Below are positions 17,420 to 26,207 of a stretch of DNA of 64,000 nucleotides, piece after piece. The notes below the pieces were generated by a model. It was not told the origin of the DNA, did no database searches, and saw nothing but the letters and a program-made list of their open reading frames with translations. Made by a program: the position numbers and the translations under genes. Origin of the DNA: Salinispora pacifica CNR114. Lineage in GTDB: Bacteria > Actinomycetota > Actinomycetes > Mycobacteriales > Micromonosporaceae. How positions within the stretch are numbered: position 1 is the stretch's first letter; every line of letters starts with the position of its first letter. The DNA lies in NCBI RefSeq assembly GCF_000514775.1, contig NZ_AZWO01000007.1:257-64256 (forward strand). Direction: 5' to 3'.

Positions 17420-18943
17420 GTGACCGAGACCTCGCCTGGCGCGCTACCAACGCCCCTTGTGCCCGGGCTGACCGATCTGCGGGTTTTTGCCCGGGGCGGT
17501 TACGCGACGATCTACAAAGCCACCCAGATCTCGGTGGCCCGTGAGGTGGCGGTCAAGGTAGAAAACCGCACCCTGGACAGTGAGCGGGATCAGGCCCGGT
17601 TCCTCCGGGAGGCACGGGCGGCCGGTCGGATGTCGTCACACCCGCACGTGGTGGACCTCTTCGACGTCGGCGTCACCGTGGACCAGCACCCATACCTGAT
17701 CATGGAGCTCTGCGACGGGTCGTTCGCCGAACGGATGCGTACCTCGCCGCTCGGCCCGCTGGAGGCCCAGGACCTCGGAGTCAAGATCGCCGACGCGATC
17801 GCCCACTCCCACGCGGCCGGGGTGCTGCACCGGGACATCAAGCCGGCCAACATTCTCCACTCCCACTTCAACCCGGCGGTGCTGGCCGACTTCGGGCTGG
17901 CCGTCGTCGCCGAGCTGCGGGACGCGACAGTCGCCCTGGAGGTGCTCACCCCGGCGTACGCGCCACCGGAGATGTTCAACCACAGCCCACCGTCGCCGGC
18001 AGTGGATGTCTACGCCCTCTGCGCCACCCTCTACGCGGTGATGCACGGTCGGCCGCCGCGTTGGCGGTCCGAGCGTAACCCCAGCCTGGTGACGGTGCTG
18101 GAGATGTTCCAGCAGCCGGTACCCGGCCTGCCCGGGGTGCCGGAGGAGCTGGTCGACATCCTTCGGGCTGGCATGTCGAACGACCCGGCGGCGCGACCGT
18201 CCGCCGCCGAGCTGCGGGACCTGCTGGCCGCGCTGCCGGTTGGCGGGACCGCCGCCAGCACCCCTGCCGAGCCGGGCGCCGGCGGGCACCCCGGGACGGC
18301 CCCGAGCGGGCATTCCGGAGTGGCCGCGGACGGCCGGCCGACCTACCCGGCGCCCCGCGCGCCGGTCGAGGACGTACACCCGACCCTTCCCTCCTCCACC
18401 GCCCGGCGTCGGCGGCCCTGGTTCCTCGGCGGCGCGGGAGTGGCCGCCCTCTTCGCGGCCGGCGTCGGGCTGGTCGGTGTTGGGCCGGATCGGATTGGGC
18501 TGGATGGCGGCCTGGACGCGTCGCGACCGACCTCGAGCGTGGGCCGGACCCCCGATCCCGCCCTCCGGCCCGCCTGCGCCCGGGCCGCGGAGCTACCCTC
18601 CGGCGCCCGGTGCGGAGACGAGCTGGAGTGTTTCGGTCCGATCTGGGGCCGCGGGTCAGGGACCCCCGCGGAGCAGGTGCCCTGCTCGGGTGAGCACACC
18701 TGGGAGAGCTACGCCGAGGGCGAGCTGTCCGAGGCGGCACCCGGGGTCCGCTACCCCGACATCAGCGTCGACCCGACGGTTCGTCGAGTGTGCAACGAGA
18801 CCACCTTCAAGCTCGCCGCCGGCCTCACCCACACCGAGGGGTGGAAACTGGAGGTGCTGCCCCCCGGGGAGGCGGAGCGGACGTACCGCTGTGTGGCCGG
18901 GCGCGGGCTGGACGCGCTCGCCGCCCCGACCCTCGTGCGCTGA
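17420..18943 (+). CDS. transmembrane Ser/Thr protein kinase (PknB-type)
   Basis: A 507-residue Hanks-type kinase. The catalytic domain covers about residues 20-275, with the glycine loop RGGYATIY, Lys46 (AVKV), the catalytic HRDIKPAN (Asp139) and DFG (Asp157). A Pro/Ala-rich juxtamembrane stretch leads to one membrane helix (about 334-356). The extracellular part has several cysteines, suggesting a disulfide-held sensor domain unlike PASTA. GTG start at 17420. No phosphatase or FHA protein is adjacent. Confidence 0.92.
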   Translation: MTETSPGALPTPLVPGLTDLRVFARGGYATIYKATQISVAREVAVKVENRTLDSERDQARFLREARAAGRMSSHPHVVDLFDVGVTVDQHPYLIMELCDGSFAERMRTSPLGPLEAQDLGVKIADAIAHSHAAGVLHRDIKPANILHSHFNPAVLADFGLAVVAELRDATVALEVLTPAYAPPEMFNHSPPSPAVDVYALCATLYAVMHGRPPRWRSERNPSLVTVLEMFQQPVPGLPGVPEELVDILRAGMSNDPAARPSAAELRDLLAALPVGGTAASTPAEPGAGGHPGTAPSGHSGVAADGRPTYPAPRAPVEDVHPTLPSSTARRRRPWFLGGAGVAALFAAGVGLVGVGPDRIGLDGGLDASRPTSSVGRTPDPALRPACARAAELPSGARCGDELECFGPIWGRGSGTPAEQVPCSGEHTWESYAEGELSEAAPGVRYPDISVDPTVRRVCNETTFKLAAGLTHTEGWKLEVLPPGEAERTYRCVAGRGLDALAAPTLVR

Positions 18944-19001
18944 GTGCCGCGTTGCGACCCTGGCCGCTGGGTCGCCGACGACGAATGAAGGCCAGGTGAA
19001 C

Positions 19002-19634
19002 ATGGATCGGTCGGTTCTCTTCGACATCGACGGCACCCTCGTGGACTCGACCGAGGCGGTCACCACCAGTTGGCGTACGGTTGCCGCCCGTTACGGCGTC
19101 GAGGCGGACGCCATCCTGCGGGTCTGCCACGGCCGGCGCGACGAGGATGTGGTGCCGGAGTTCTTTCCGCCCGAGGCGGTCGCGTCGGTCCTGCGGGAGC
19201 TGGCCGACCTTGAGCTCTCGTACGCCCACCTGGTGCGCCCGATCCCCGGCGCCACCACCGCGCTGACCATGATTACCGATGGCAGGTGGGCCGTCGTCAC
19301 GTCCGGGTCCCGCCGCCTCATGACCGCCCGGATGCGGGGCGCCGGTCTGCGAACGCCATCGATCTTCGTGGCGGCGGAGGATGTCCGCCACGGCAAGCCC
19401 GATCCCGAGGGGTATCTGCTGGCCGCCCGGCAACTCGATGTTGCCGCCGCATCCTGCGTTGTCGTGGAGGATTCCCCCGCCGGAGTCGCCGCCGGCAAAG
19501 CGGCCGGGGCCGTGGTCGTGGCGCTCGCCACCACCCACGCCCCAGCGGAGCTGGCCCTCGCCGACGCCGTCATCGACGACCTGCATGAGCTGGACCGGGC
19601 GATCAGCGCATCCGTTCACCGCGCGCGACGGTGA
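19002..19634 (+). CDS. HAD-family phosphatase (beta-phosphoglucomutase/Gph-like)
   Basis: A 210-residue haloacid dehalogenase-type hydrolase. Motif I is FDIDGTLVDS (nucleophile Asp8, acid/base Asp10), motif II is VVTSGSRR, and GKPDPEGY and VEDSPAG supply the lysine and metal-binding aspartate. Such proteins dephosphorylate small sugar or polyol phosphates. ATG 19002 follows AGGTGAAC. Its last about 45 coding bases are duplicated at 21361-21407 beyond the pmp-like gene, which indicates an insertion next to its 3' end. Confidence 0.9.
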   Translation: MDRSVLFDIDGTLVDSTEAVTTSWRTVAARYGVEADAILRVCHGRRDEDVVPEFFPPEAVASVLRELADLELSYAHLVRPIPGATTALTMITDGRWAVVTSGSRRLMTARMRGAGLRTPSIFVAAEDVRHGKPDPEGYLLAARQLDVAAASCVVVEDSPAGVAAGKAAGAVVVALATTHAPAELALADAVIDDLHELDRAISASVHRARR

Positions 19635-19643
19635 CGAGGCGGC
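19585..19643. repeat. 59-bp direct repeat, copy 1 (3' end of HAD gene)
   Basis: This segment covers the end of the HAD gene, its TGA and nine following bases. It matches 21361-21419 with about five mismatches and no gaps. Both copies encode the same kind of C-terminus (ELxxAISASVxRARR then TGA). Confidence 0.88.
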
Positions 19644-19734
19644 GGGCTGCCTGGACGGGTGTTTCATCCCTTTAGTGGGCATTACTCGCATTATGTACTG
19701 TTTGGGGCTTAAGTCCGTTTTGCTCGTGGTGGTT

Positions 19735-19828
19735 GCTACCGCCTTCTGGTAGCCGAGGAGCGCCAGCCCGGTCTGCCCCGGGCGGCGAAGCTTCTCGCCG
19801 TTCACGGGGGAAGGACACCAGGATTGCG
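19735..19828 (+). promoter_or_regulatory. structured leader (5' UTR) of pmp-like gene A
   Basis: A first hairpin GCTACC/GGTAGC (19735-19740 and 19748-19753) is followed at once by a long stem. Helix 19754-19760/19791-19797 comes first, then an AAG bulge (19788-19790), 19761-19764/19784-19787, an A bulge and 19766-19771/19778-19783 around TCTGCC. A short CCGTTCACGG element and purines follow. The layout is repeated ahead of pmp-like gene B with compensatory changes in the basal helix. An AT-richer stretch (about 19670-19720) upstream should hold the promoter. Confidence 0.65.
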
Positions 19829-21241
19829 ATGAACCATCAGGACCACACACCCGGACCCAAACCGGTGCGCCCCGACCAGGGGCGTGCGGGGGTGCGGTGG
19901 CGATGGACTGTGGGGCTGGCCGGGGTGACCGGACTGGCTCTCACCACGGTCGGTCTCGCCGCCCCGGCCGCTGACGCGGTCGGACGTCCCCTCGCCTCCG
20001 TCAACGAGCAACCCTCCGTCGACGACCGTCACAGCGGGGACGAGCCCGACAAGGGCAAGTCCGGCAAGGGGCGGAAGGGGAAGAAGCCCGAGGGGATCCC
20101 GGTGCCCTGTGATGCGGACAAGCTGATCGCCGCGATCACCCTCGCCAACGCTCGCGGCGGAGCCGTGCTCGACCTCGCCGAGAAGTGCACCTACACCCTC
20201 ACCGCCAACATCGACGGTGCCGGCCTGCCCGCGATTACCACCCCCATCACCCTGAACGGCGGCAAACACACCGTCATCACGCGTGCCGCCGCCGTTGACG
20301 ACTTTCGGATCATCGCCGTCGATGTCGGCGGTGACCTCACCCTCAATCACCTGAAGATCACCGGTGGGCAGGCGGACGGCGACGGTGGGGGAGTGCTCGT
20401 CAACGCCGGTGGAGCGTTGACCGTCAAGGACAGCGCCGTCACCCGCAATATCGCCAGCAGCAGGGGCGGTGGTATCGCCAACGACGGCATCACCACCACC
20501 AAGCACTCCACGATCAGTCGTAACATCGCGGAAAGCACGGGTGGCGGAGTCGACAATGACGGTCTGCTCACCGTCGAAAAGTCTTCCGTCACCGCGAACA
20601 CGGTCAACAACGCTCTCAGCTTCGGCGGAGGTATCGGCGGTTCACCTGGTAGCACGACCCTCGTAACCGGCAGCACCATCAGCGGTAACCGCACCGGTGA
20701 CGCCGGCGGAGGAGTCGGTAGCTTCAACGCGACGGTCACCCTCACCGACTCCACCATCACCAACAACACCGGCAGCAACGGCGGTGGGGTCTTCGCCGAA
20801 GGGGGAATGCTGACCGTGCGGCGGGTCACCGCCACCGACAACACCGCCGCCCTTCAGGGTGGCGGCCTCAGTATCCAGGCCCTCACCGAGGCAGCTGTGG
20901 TCACCGTCGAAGACAGCAAGATCGCGGGTAATGTCGCGCCGGGCGCGAACGGTGGCGGGATCGTCAACTCGGCCCTGTCCTTCGACTCCACGGTAGTTGT
21001 CCGAGACACCTTCATCACGACCAACCAGAGCGTATCGGGGGGTGGGATATTCAACATCGGAGTAGGCGGGGTGGCCACCGTCACGTTGTTCAACACGAAG
21101 ATTGTCAAGAATATCGCCACCGGTAACGGCGGGGGCATCCTCAACGCGTTCGGTACGGTGAACCTGAACCCGGCCACCGGTACGGTCGTCGTCAAGAATC
21201 GGCCGAACAACTGCGTCAACGTGCCCGGCTGCGCCGGATAG
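19829..21241 (+). CDS. exported polymorphic-membrane-protein-like beta-helix protein A
   Basis: A 470-residue secreted protein. The signal peptide has an RWRW n-region, a hydrophobic core at about 27-45 and a likely cleavage after ADA (residue 50). A Lys/Gly/Asp-rich spacer follows, then IPVPCDADKLIAAITLANA, the conserved entry to right-handed beta-helix proteins. More than ten GGGI/GGGV units with partner motifs such as SGN and ITNN (POMP-type repeats) come after that, and the end is VVKNRPNNCVNVPGC. No autotransporter barrel or sortase signal is visible. A surface or extracellular role is inferred. Paralog of 32160-33569; ATG 19829 is 21 bases past GGGGGAAGG. Confidence 0.85.
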   Translation: MNHQDHTPGPKPVRPDQGRAGVRWRWTVGLAGVTGLALTTVGLAAPAADAVGRPLASVNEQPSVDDRHSGDEPDKGKSGKGRKGKKPEGIPVPCDADKLIAAITLANARGGAVLDLAEKCTYTLTANIDGAGLPAITTPITLNGGKHTVITRAAAVDDFRIIAVDVGGDLTLNHLKITGGQADGDGGGVLVNAGGALTVKDSAVTRNIASSRGGGIANDGITTTKHSTISRNIAESTGGGVDNDGLLTVEKSSVTANTVNNALSFGGGIGGSPGSTTLVTGSTISGNRTGDAGGGVGSFNATVTLTDSTITNNTGSNGGGVFAEGGMLTVRRVTATDNTAALQGGGLSIQALTEAAVVTVEDSKIAGNVAPGANGGGIVNSALSFDSTVVVRDTFITTNQSVSGGGIFNIGVGGVATVTLFNTKIVKNIATGNGGGILNAFGTVNLNPATGTVVVKNRPNNCVNVPGCAG

Positions 21242-21266
21242 CGGCCTGCTCACGTTGGGCTCGGAG

Positions 21267-21305
21267 GGGGCCCGTTCCTGCCGTAACCCGGTGGGAGCGG
21301 GCCCC
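21267..21305 (+). terminator. terminator of pmp-like gene A
   Basis: The arms GGGGCCCGTTCC (21267-21278) and GGAGCGGGCCCC (21294-21305) pair with one G-T wobble. The equivalent hairpin follows pmp-like gene B at 33594-33630, so it belongs to the duplicated module. Confidence 0.75.
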
Positions 21306-21360
21306 TCGTGTGTCCGTAACGTCGGAGGGCACCCGAGCTGCGCCCCAGTCAGCGACAGCT

Positions 21361-21419
21361 ATGAGCTGGAGCAGGCCATCAGCGCATCCGTTCCCCGCGC
21401 GCGGCGGTGACGAGGCGGC
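21361..21419. repeat. 59-bp direct repeat, copy 2 (overlaps 3' end of cutC)
   Basis: It matches 19585-19643. On the plus strand it reads as an orphan HAD C-terminus (YELEQAISASVPRARR, stop); on the minus strand it is the true end of cutC. This suggests that HAD and cutC once ended in a shared convergent overlap. Confidence 0.88.
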
Positions 21420-22086
21420 TCACCTCATCGCCGTCGGTCGCCTCGCGTCCGTCGCGCCGGACGGGCGCGCGTAGGTGCACCTCCCGTACCCCGGTTTCGG
21501 CCAGTACCTGCCGGACGTTGTGCGAGCGGATACCGCCGGCGGCGATCACCCGAAGCCGATCGCCGGCCCGCTGCCGCAGTACGGCGATCCGGGCGGCGCC
21601 GGTCAGCGCGGTGGTCGCCGCGCCCGAGGTGAGCACGGCGTCCGCCCCGAGGTCGATGACCTCGTCGATCGCCGCGAGCTGGTCGTCGACCTCGTCGAAG
21701 GCCTTGTGTACGGTCACCGGCAACGGCCCCGCCGCCTCGATCAGACGACGCAGCACGGCCAGGTCGAGGTTGTTGTCGGGGGTGAGCGCGCCGACCACCA
21801 CCCCGACCGTGATCCCGTGTGGGTTGGGCAGGGCGCGGAGGGCCGCGATGTCGGCGAGCATCACCTGCTGCTCGATCTCGCCGACCCGGAAGTCGCCACC
21901 CCGGGGCCTGATCATGACGCGTAAATCGGCCGTACGCAGCGTACGCAGGGCGACGTCAACCGTCCCCAGGCTGGGCGTGGTGCCGCCCTGGCCGAGGTCG
22001 GCGCAGAGCTCCAGCCGGTCGGCCCCGGCAGCCTCGGCCACCAGTGCGGTCGGCACATCACTGACGCAGATCTCCACCGTGGTCAT
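21379..22086 (-). CDS. cutC: CutC family protein
   Basis: A 235-residue TIM-barrel protein of the CutC family: VEICVSDVPTALVAEAAGADRLELC at the start, RPRGGDF, VTVHKAFDEV, VLTSGAA and VIAAGGI later. The family was named for copper homeostasis in E. coli, but that role is disputed and an enzymatic role is suspected. It is the last gene of the oligopeptide ABC operon, overlapping the ATPase gene by four bases, which suggests a catabolic rather than copper-related job here. Its final 40 bases lie in the duplicated 59-bp repeat. Confidence 0.88.
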   Translation of the reverse strand: MTTVEICVSDVPTALVAEAAGADRLELCADLGQGGTTPSLGTVDVALRTLRTADLRVMIRPRGGDFRVGEIEQQVMLADIAALRALPNPHGITVGVVVGALTPDNNLDLAVLRRLIEAAGPLPVTVHKAFDEVDDQLAAIDEVIDLGADAVLTSGAATTALTGAARIAVLRQRAGDRLRVIAAGGIRSHNVRQVLAETGVREVHLRAPVRRDGREATDGDEVSRLVTAARGERMR

Positions 22087-24263
22087 CCGACGGCCTGGAC
22101 CTGGGTGGGCGTGCCGGTCGGCTCCGGGCGTAGCGGCAGGTGGCAGGCCACTTGGTGCAGGCCGCCAGCCAGCGGGGGCTCCGTCGTGCAGATGTCCGCA
22201 GCGCGGGGGCAGCGCGTACGGAACCGGCACCCGGTGGGTGGGTCGAGGGCGCTGGGAAGCTCGCCCCGGATGGTCGTGCCGTCGCGAGTGGCTGCCCGAT
22301 CCGGCGTGATGGACGGGACCGCGTCGACGAGTGCCTGCGTGTACGGGTGCCGGGCAGCCCGCACCACTTCCCGGGCGGGCCCGATCTCGACGAGCTTGCC
22401 GAGGTACATCACCCCGATCCGGTCCGCCATGTAGTCGACCACGGACAGATCATGGCTGATGAAGATGTACGCCAGACCGAGTTCGCGCTGCAGGTCCCGC
22501 ATCAGGTTGAGCACCTGCGCCTGGATCGACACGTCCAGCGCGCTCACCGGCTCATCGCCGACGATCAGCCGGGGGTGCAACGCCAGCGACCGGGCCAGTC
22601 CGATCCGCTGCAGCTGACCGCCGGAGAACTCGTGGGGGTAGCGTTCCAGCGCGCGCCGGGACAACCCCACCTGGTCGAGGAGGGTGGCGATCCGTGCCTG
22701 CCGGGCCGAACTGTCACCCACCTTCTGGATCTCGAGTGGTTCGGCGAGGATGGCGTCAACCCGCATCCGGGGGTTCATTGCGGCGTAGCTGTCCTGGAAC
22801 ATGAGTTGGACCTGTCGGTGCATCCGGCGTCGTTCCCGGCCGGTGAGGTCGGTGAGATCCGTACCATCCAACACGATCTGCCCGGCGGAGGGTCGTTCCA
22901 GGCCGACGGAGAGTCGTCCCACAGTGGACTTGCCGCAGCCGGATTCACCGACGAGCCCGAAGGTCTCCCCGGGCCTGACCGCGAAGGAGACGTCGGCCAC
23001 CGCGCTTACCTGCCCGGCTGTCCGGCGCAGCAGCCCACGGCCGTGCACCGGGTAGTTCTTGACCAGGTTCTGCACCGACAGGACAGGCAGTTCCGTGACT
23101 TCGGCCGGCGCGGCCGTGACCGGCGCCGCCGCGGGTTCGACCCGTGCCGGCGCCGCCGCGGGTTCGACCCGTGCCGGCTCCGCCGCCGGTTCGACCCGTG
23201 CCGGGACCGGCCCGGTGACCGCCCCGGCGGGCGTGGGTACCGGGTGCAGACACGCGTGCTGGTGCGCACCCGGGGTCAGGGACGGGTCAGTGGTCCGACA
23301 ATCGTCGCTGACATACGAACACCGCGCCGCGAACCGGCATCCGGTCAGGGGGCCGGACAGGTCCGGTGGCAGTCCCGGGATGCTGATCAGCCGGTCGTGT
23401 CCGCCGCTGTCCCGGATGGCCGATTCGGGTAGCGCCCGCATCAGGGCCTCGGTGTAGCGGTGTCGGGGCGCGTGAAACAACTGCTCGGTAGCCGCGGTCT
23501 CCACGACCCGTCCGGCGTACATGACGGCTACCCGGTCCGCCCGACCGGCGATCACCCCGAGATCGTGGGTGACCAGGATGACGGCCATCCCGAACTCTTC
23601 CCGGAGGTCGTCGATGAGTTCGAGGATCTGCCGCTGGGTGGTGACGTCGAGTGCAGTGGTCGGTTCGTCAGCGATCAGCAGGCTTGGTGAGCAGACCAGG
23701 GCCATGGCGATGGCGACCCGTTGCCGCATACCGCCGGACAACTCGTGCGGATAGTTGTCGACGATCCGTTCCGGCCGCGGCATCCCGACCCGGCGCAGGA
23801 TCTCGATGGCCCGGTCCCTGGCCTCCGCCCGGCCGACCCGCTTGTGTACGCGCAGCGGTTCGGCGACCTGGGCACCGATGCGGATGGTGGGGTTGAGCGA
23901 GGTGAGCGGGTCCTGGAAGACCATGCCCATCCGGACACCTCGGATCCGGCGTACCTCATCGGTTGGCAACGATCGCAGATCCCGTCCCTCGAACAGAATC
24001 TGCCCACCGGTGACGCGACCGCCGGGCGGAAGTAGGCCCATGATCGACAGTGCGGTCATCGTCTTGCCGCTGCCGGACTCGCCCACGACGCCGAGGGTCT
24101 GCCCGGGCGCGACGTCGAGACTGATGCCGTCGAGGGCGTGTACCGTGCCACGGCGCAGCGCGATGTCGGTGTCGAGGTCCCGTAGCTCCAGCAGGGGCCG
24201 GCCGGCTGCCGCGTGCCCGGCCGGCGCGGAGTGCCGGGCGGTTAGACCGATCGATTCGCTCAT
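22083..24263 (-). CDS. fused oligopeptide ABC transporter ATPase (DppD-DppF type)
   Basis: A 726-residue double ATPase. Half one has Walker A GESGSGKT (about 61-68), LSGGMRQR and [12 protein letters not shown], ending in the oligopeptide-binding-cassette C-terminus with [10 protein letters not shown]. Half two repeats these with [28 protein letters not shown] and GCRFRTRCP. Both CR..RC cysteine clusters, typical of Dpp/Opp ATPases, are present. The halves are joined by a Pro/Ala linker holding three [12 protein letters not shown] repeats (about 23120-23215). One chain therefore supplies both ATP sites. ATG 24263; 12 bases after the permease gene. Confidence 0.93.
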   Translation of the reverse strand: MSESIGLTARHSAPAGHAAAGRPLLELRDLDTDIALRRGTVHALDGISLDVAPGQTLGVVGESGSGKTMTALSIMGLLPPGGRVTGGQILFEGRDLRSLPTDEVRRIRGVRMGMVFQDPLTSLNPTIRIGAQVAEPLRVHKRVGRAEARDRAIEILRRVGMPRPERIVDNYPHELSGGMRQRVAIAMALVCSPSLLIADEPTTALDVTTQRQILELIDDLREEFGMAVILVTHDLGVIAGRADRVAVMYAGRVVETAATEQLFHAPRHRYTEALMRALPESAIRDSGGHDRLISIPGLPPDLSGPLTGCRFAARCSYVSDDCRTTDPSLTPGAHQHACLHPVPTPAGAVTGPVPARVEPAAEPARVEPAAAPARVEPAAAPVTAAPAEVTELPVLSVQNLVKNYPVHGRGLLRRTAGQVSAVADVSFAVRPGETFGLVGESGCGKSTVGRLSVGLERPSAGQIVLDGTDLTDLTGRERRRMHRQVQLMFQDSYAAMNPRMRVDAILAEPLEIQKVGDSSARQARIATLLDQVGLSRRALERYPHEFSGGQLQRIGLARSLALHPRLIVGDEPVSALDVSIQAQVLNLMRDLQRELGLAYIFISHDLSVVDYMADRIGVMYLGKLVEIGPAREVVRAARHPYTQALVDAVPSITPDRAATRDGTTIRGELPSALDPPTGCRFRTRCPRAADICTTEPPLAGGLHQVACHLPLRPEPTGTPTQVQAVG

Positions 24264-24275
24264 TCTCTGCTCCTG

Positions 24276-25178
24276 CTAGCGTCGCCGGAGGCGAACCTCG
24301 AAGGCGTCCCGGAGTCCGTCACCGATGAAGTTGAAGGCGAGGACGATGAGGATGATGGCGATCCCGGGCGGGTACAAGAGCCACCAGTGGCCGCTGTAGG
24401 TGTCCGCGAGACCGTCGGAGAGCATGCCACCCCAGTTCGCCGCCGGTGGGGGGATGCCGAGGCCGAGGAAGGACAGGTAGGCGACGTAGAGGATGGCGTC
24501 GGCGACCTGGAAGGTGGCGTTGACGATAACCGTGCCGATGGCGTTGGGGATGATGTGTCGGCGGACCGCACGGCCGCCCGTGCCGCCCATCCCGCGCATC
24601 GCCTGGACGTACTCACGGGAGCGCAGCGTCAGTGCCTCACCCCGCACGAGCCGGGCCGGGCCCAGCCAGGCGAAGGCGCCGATGATGAGGATGAGCATCG
24701 GTGCGCTCGGCGTGACGATGGCGGCGAGCAGCATGAACAGGAACAACGAGGGGATCGACATCATCGCGTCGACAACGCGCATCACCGCGGCGTCCACCCA
24801 ACCGCCGAAGAAGCCGGCGATGGCACCGAGGAGCGTGCCGACGATGGTGGCGAGGACCCCGGCGGCCAGTCCGACGATGATGGAGGTCTGGCCGCCGAGC
24901 ATCAGCCGCCCCAACTGGTCGTAGCCGACCCCGTCGGTGCCGAGCAGATGTCCCTGCTCTCCCGGGGCCAGGTGAACGGAGGCGAGGTCCGTGTGCACCT
25001 GGTCGGTCTGGTAGACCAGCGGTCCGAGGAAGCTAACCCCGGCCAGCAGGACGAACAGGCCCAGTCCCACCAGGGCAAGTCGGTTCTCGCAGAAGACGGT
25101 CAGCCCCTGCCGCCAGAGGCCACGCGGTGGCGTGTCGGTTGGCTCGGCCGGGCCGACCGCTTCGGACAGCGTGCTCAT
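24276..25178 (-). CDS. oligopeptide ABC transporter permease (DppC type)
   Basis: A 300-residue inner-membrane permease of the DppC/OppC group. A cytoplasmic N-terminus precedes the first helix (FCENRLALVGLGLFVLLAGVSF region); the periplasmic-type segment GQGHLLGTD-like (EQGHLLGTDGVGYDQL) and the C-terminal EAA-type coupling loop around SFLGLGIPPPAANWGGML are characteristic. It overlaps the DppB-type gene by four bases. The conserved loops indicate an importer. Confidence 0.92.
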   Translation of the reverse strand: MSTLSEAVGPAEPTDTPPRGLWRQGLTVFCENRLALVGLGLFVLLAGVSFLGPLVYQTDQVHTDLASVHLAPGEQGHLLGTDGVGYDQLGRLMLGGQTSIIVGLAAGVLATIVGTLLGAIAGFFGGWVDAAVMRVVDAMMSIPSLFLFMLLAAIVTPSAPMLILIIGAFAWLGPARLVRGEALTLRSREYVQAMRGMGGTGGRAVRRHIIPNAIGTVIVNATFQVADAILYVAYLSFLGLGIPPPAANWGGMLSDGLADTYSGHWWLLYPPGIAIILIVLAFNFIGDGLRDAFEVRLRRR

Positions 25179-26134
25179 GTGGCGCTCCCACGGAGTCGGA
25201 CTCGGGGGTCAACGGCGGCGTAGAGCAGGTCGGCGACGAGCGCGCCGACGACGGTGGCGATCGAGATGATGACGGTGACCCCGAGCAGGATCGGGAAGTC
25301 ACGCTTCAGCGCCGCCTGCCAGAACAACTGGCCCATGCCGGGGAAGTTGAACAGCGACTCGACGACCAGCGCTCCGCTGAACAGCGCGGGCAGGTACATC
25401 CCGAGCAGCGTGATGACCGGGAACAGCCCGTTGCGCAGGGTGTGCCGCAGCACGACCCGTCGTTCGGAGAGCCCCTTGCTGCGGGCGGTGCGCACGTAGT
25501 TCTCGTTCAGGTTGTCGATCATCGATGACCGGACGTACCGCGCGTAGACCGCGATGGTGACGATGGCGAGGGTGGCCGTGGGCAGGACCAGCCCGGCTGG
25601 ATCGGCGAGCAACTCGGCCACCGTGAACCCCTGCGGCGCCTCCGGAGGCAGGATCGGCCAGACCTGCGAGAAGACGATGATCATCATGAGGCCGAGAAAG
25701 AAGATGGGTGTGGCGTACGCCAGCAGCGACAGCGCGGTGATGGCGTAGTCGGGCCAGCGGTTGCGGCGGATCGCCTGGAGCACGCCGAGTGGGATCGCCA
25801 ACACGACGGCGAGCAGGGTCGACAGCAGCGACAGCACCATCGTTTTGGGTAGCCGCTGTTCGATTGCCTCGAGGACAGACTGGTTGAGCTGGTAGGAGTA
25901 GCCGAGATCGCCCTGCAACAGGCGTTGCACGTACATGCCGTACTGCTGGATCAACGGCCGGTCGTAGCCCATCTCGTGGTTGAACGCCGCCAGCTGCTCC
26001 AGCGTCGCCTCCTTGCCGAGGGTGGCTCGTGCGGCGCCCCCGGGCAGCAGGTGCAAGATGAGGAACGCGATCACCGTGACGAGCACGATGACGATGAGAG
26101 CCTGTCCCAGCCGTGCGATGAGGTACCGGGCCAC
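25175..26134 (-). CDS. oligopeptide ABC transporter permease (DppB type)
   Basis: A 319-residue permease of the DppB/OppB group with six hydrophobic helices. ARYLIARLGQALIVIVLVTV at the N-terminus, an extracytoplasmic loop holding LGYSYQLNQSV, and the coupling-loop region ARSKGLSERRVVLRHTLRNG are standard features. It starts with GTG at 26134, 73 bases after the substrate-binding protein gene. Confidence 0.92.
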   Translation of the reverse strand: MARYLIARLGQALIVIVLVTVIAFLILHLLPGGAARATLGKEATLEQLAAFNHEMGYDRPLIQQYGMYVQRLLQGDLGYSYQLNQSVLEAIEQRLPKTMVLSLLSTLLAVVLAIPLGVLQAIRRNRWPDYAITALSLLAYATPIFFLGLMMIIVFSQVWPILPPEAPQGFTVAELLADPAGLVLPTATLAIVTIAVYARYVRSSMIDNLNENYVRTARSKGLSERRVVLRHTLRNGLFPVITLLGMYLPALFSGALVVESLFNFPGMGQLFWQAALKRDFPILLGVTVIISIATVVGALVADLLYAAVDPRVRLRGSAT

Positions 26135-26207
26135 TGTGCGGCTTCCTCTCCCTGGTCGGGGCCCCGACGACGCACGGCGCGTCGCCGGAGCCGGGACGAT
26201 CAGCGGG

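Noticed and set aside
19735..19828. Identification of the pmp leader as a known c-di-AMP (ydaO) or c-di-GMP (GEMM) riboswitch
   Set aside because: The diagnostic blocks I know (for example ACGCAAAGC with a GGTAGC receptor, or GGGGTGAA with CCGAA..CAGCTAAC) are not present in order; only GGTAGC occurs, explained by the simple hairpin.
20380..21150. Repeated GGTGG/GGNGGNGG units that might look like a CRISPR or satellite array
   Set aside because: The period is irregular and coding, corresponding to GGGI/SGN beta-helix repeats; no CRISPR-type identical repeats or cas genes are present in the window.
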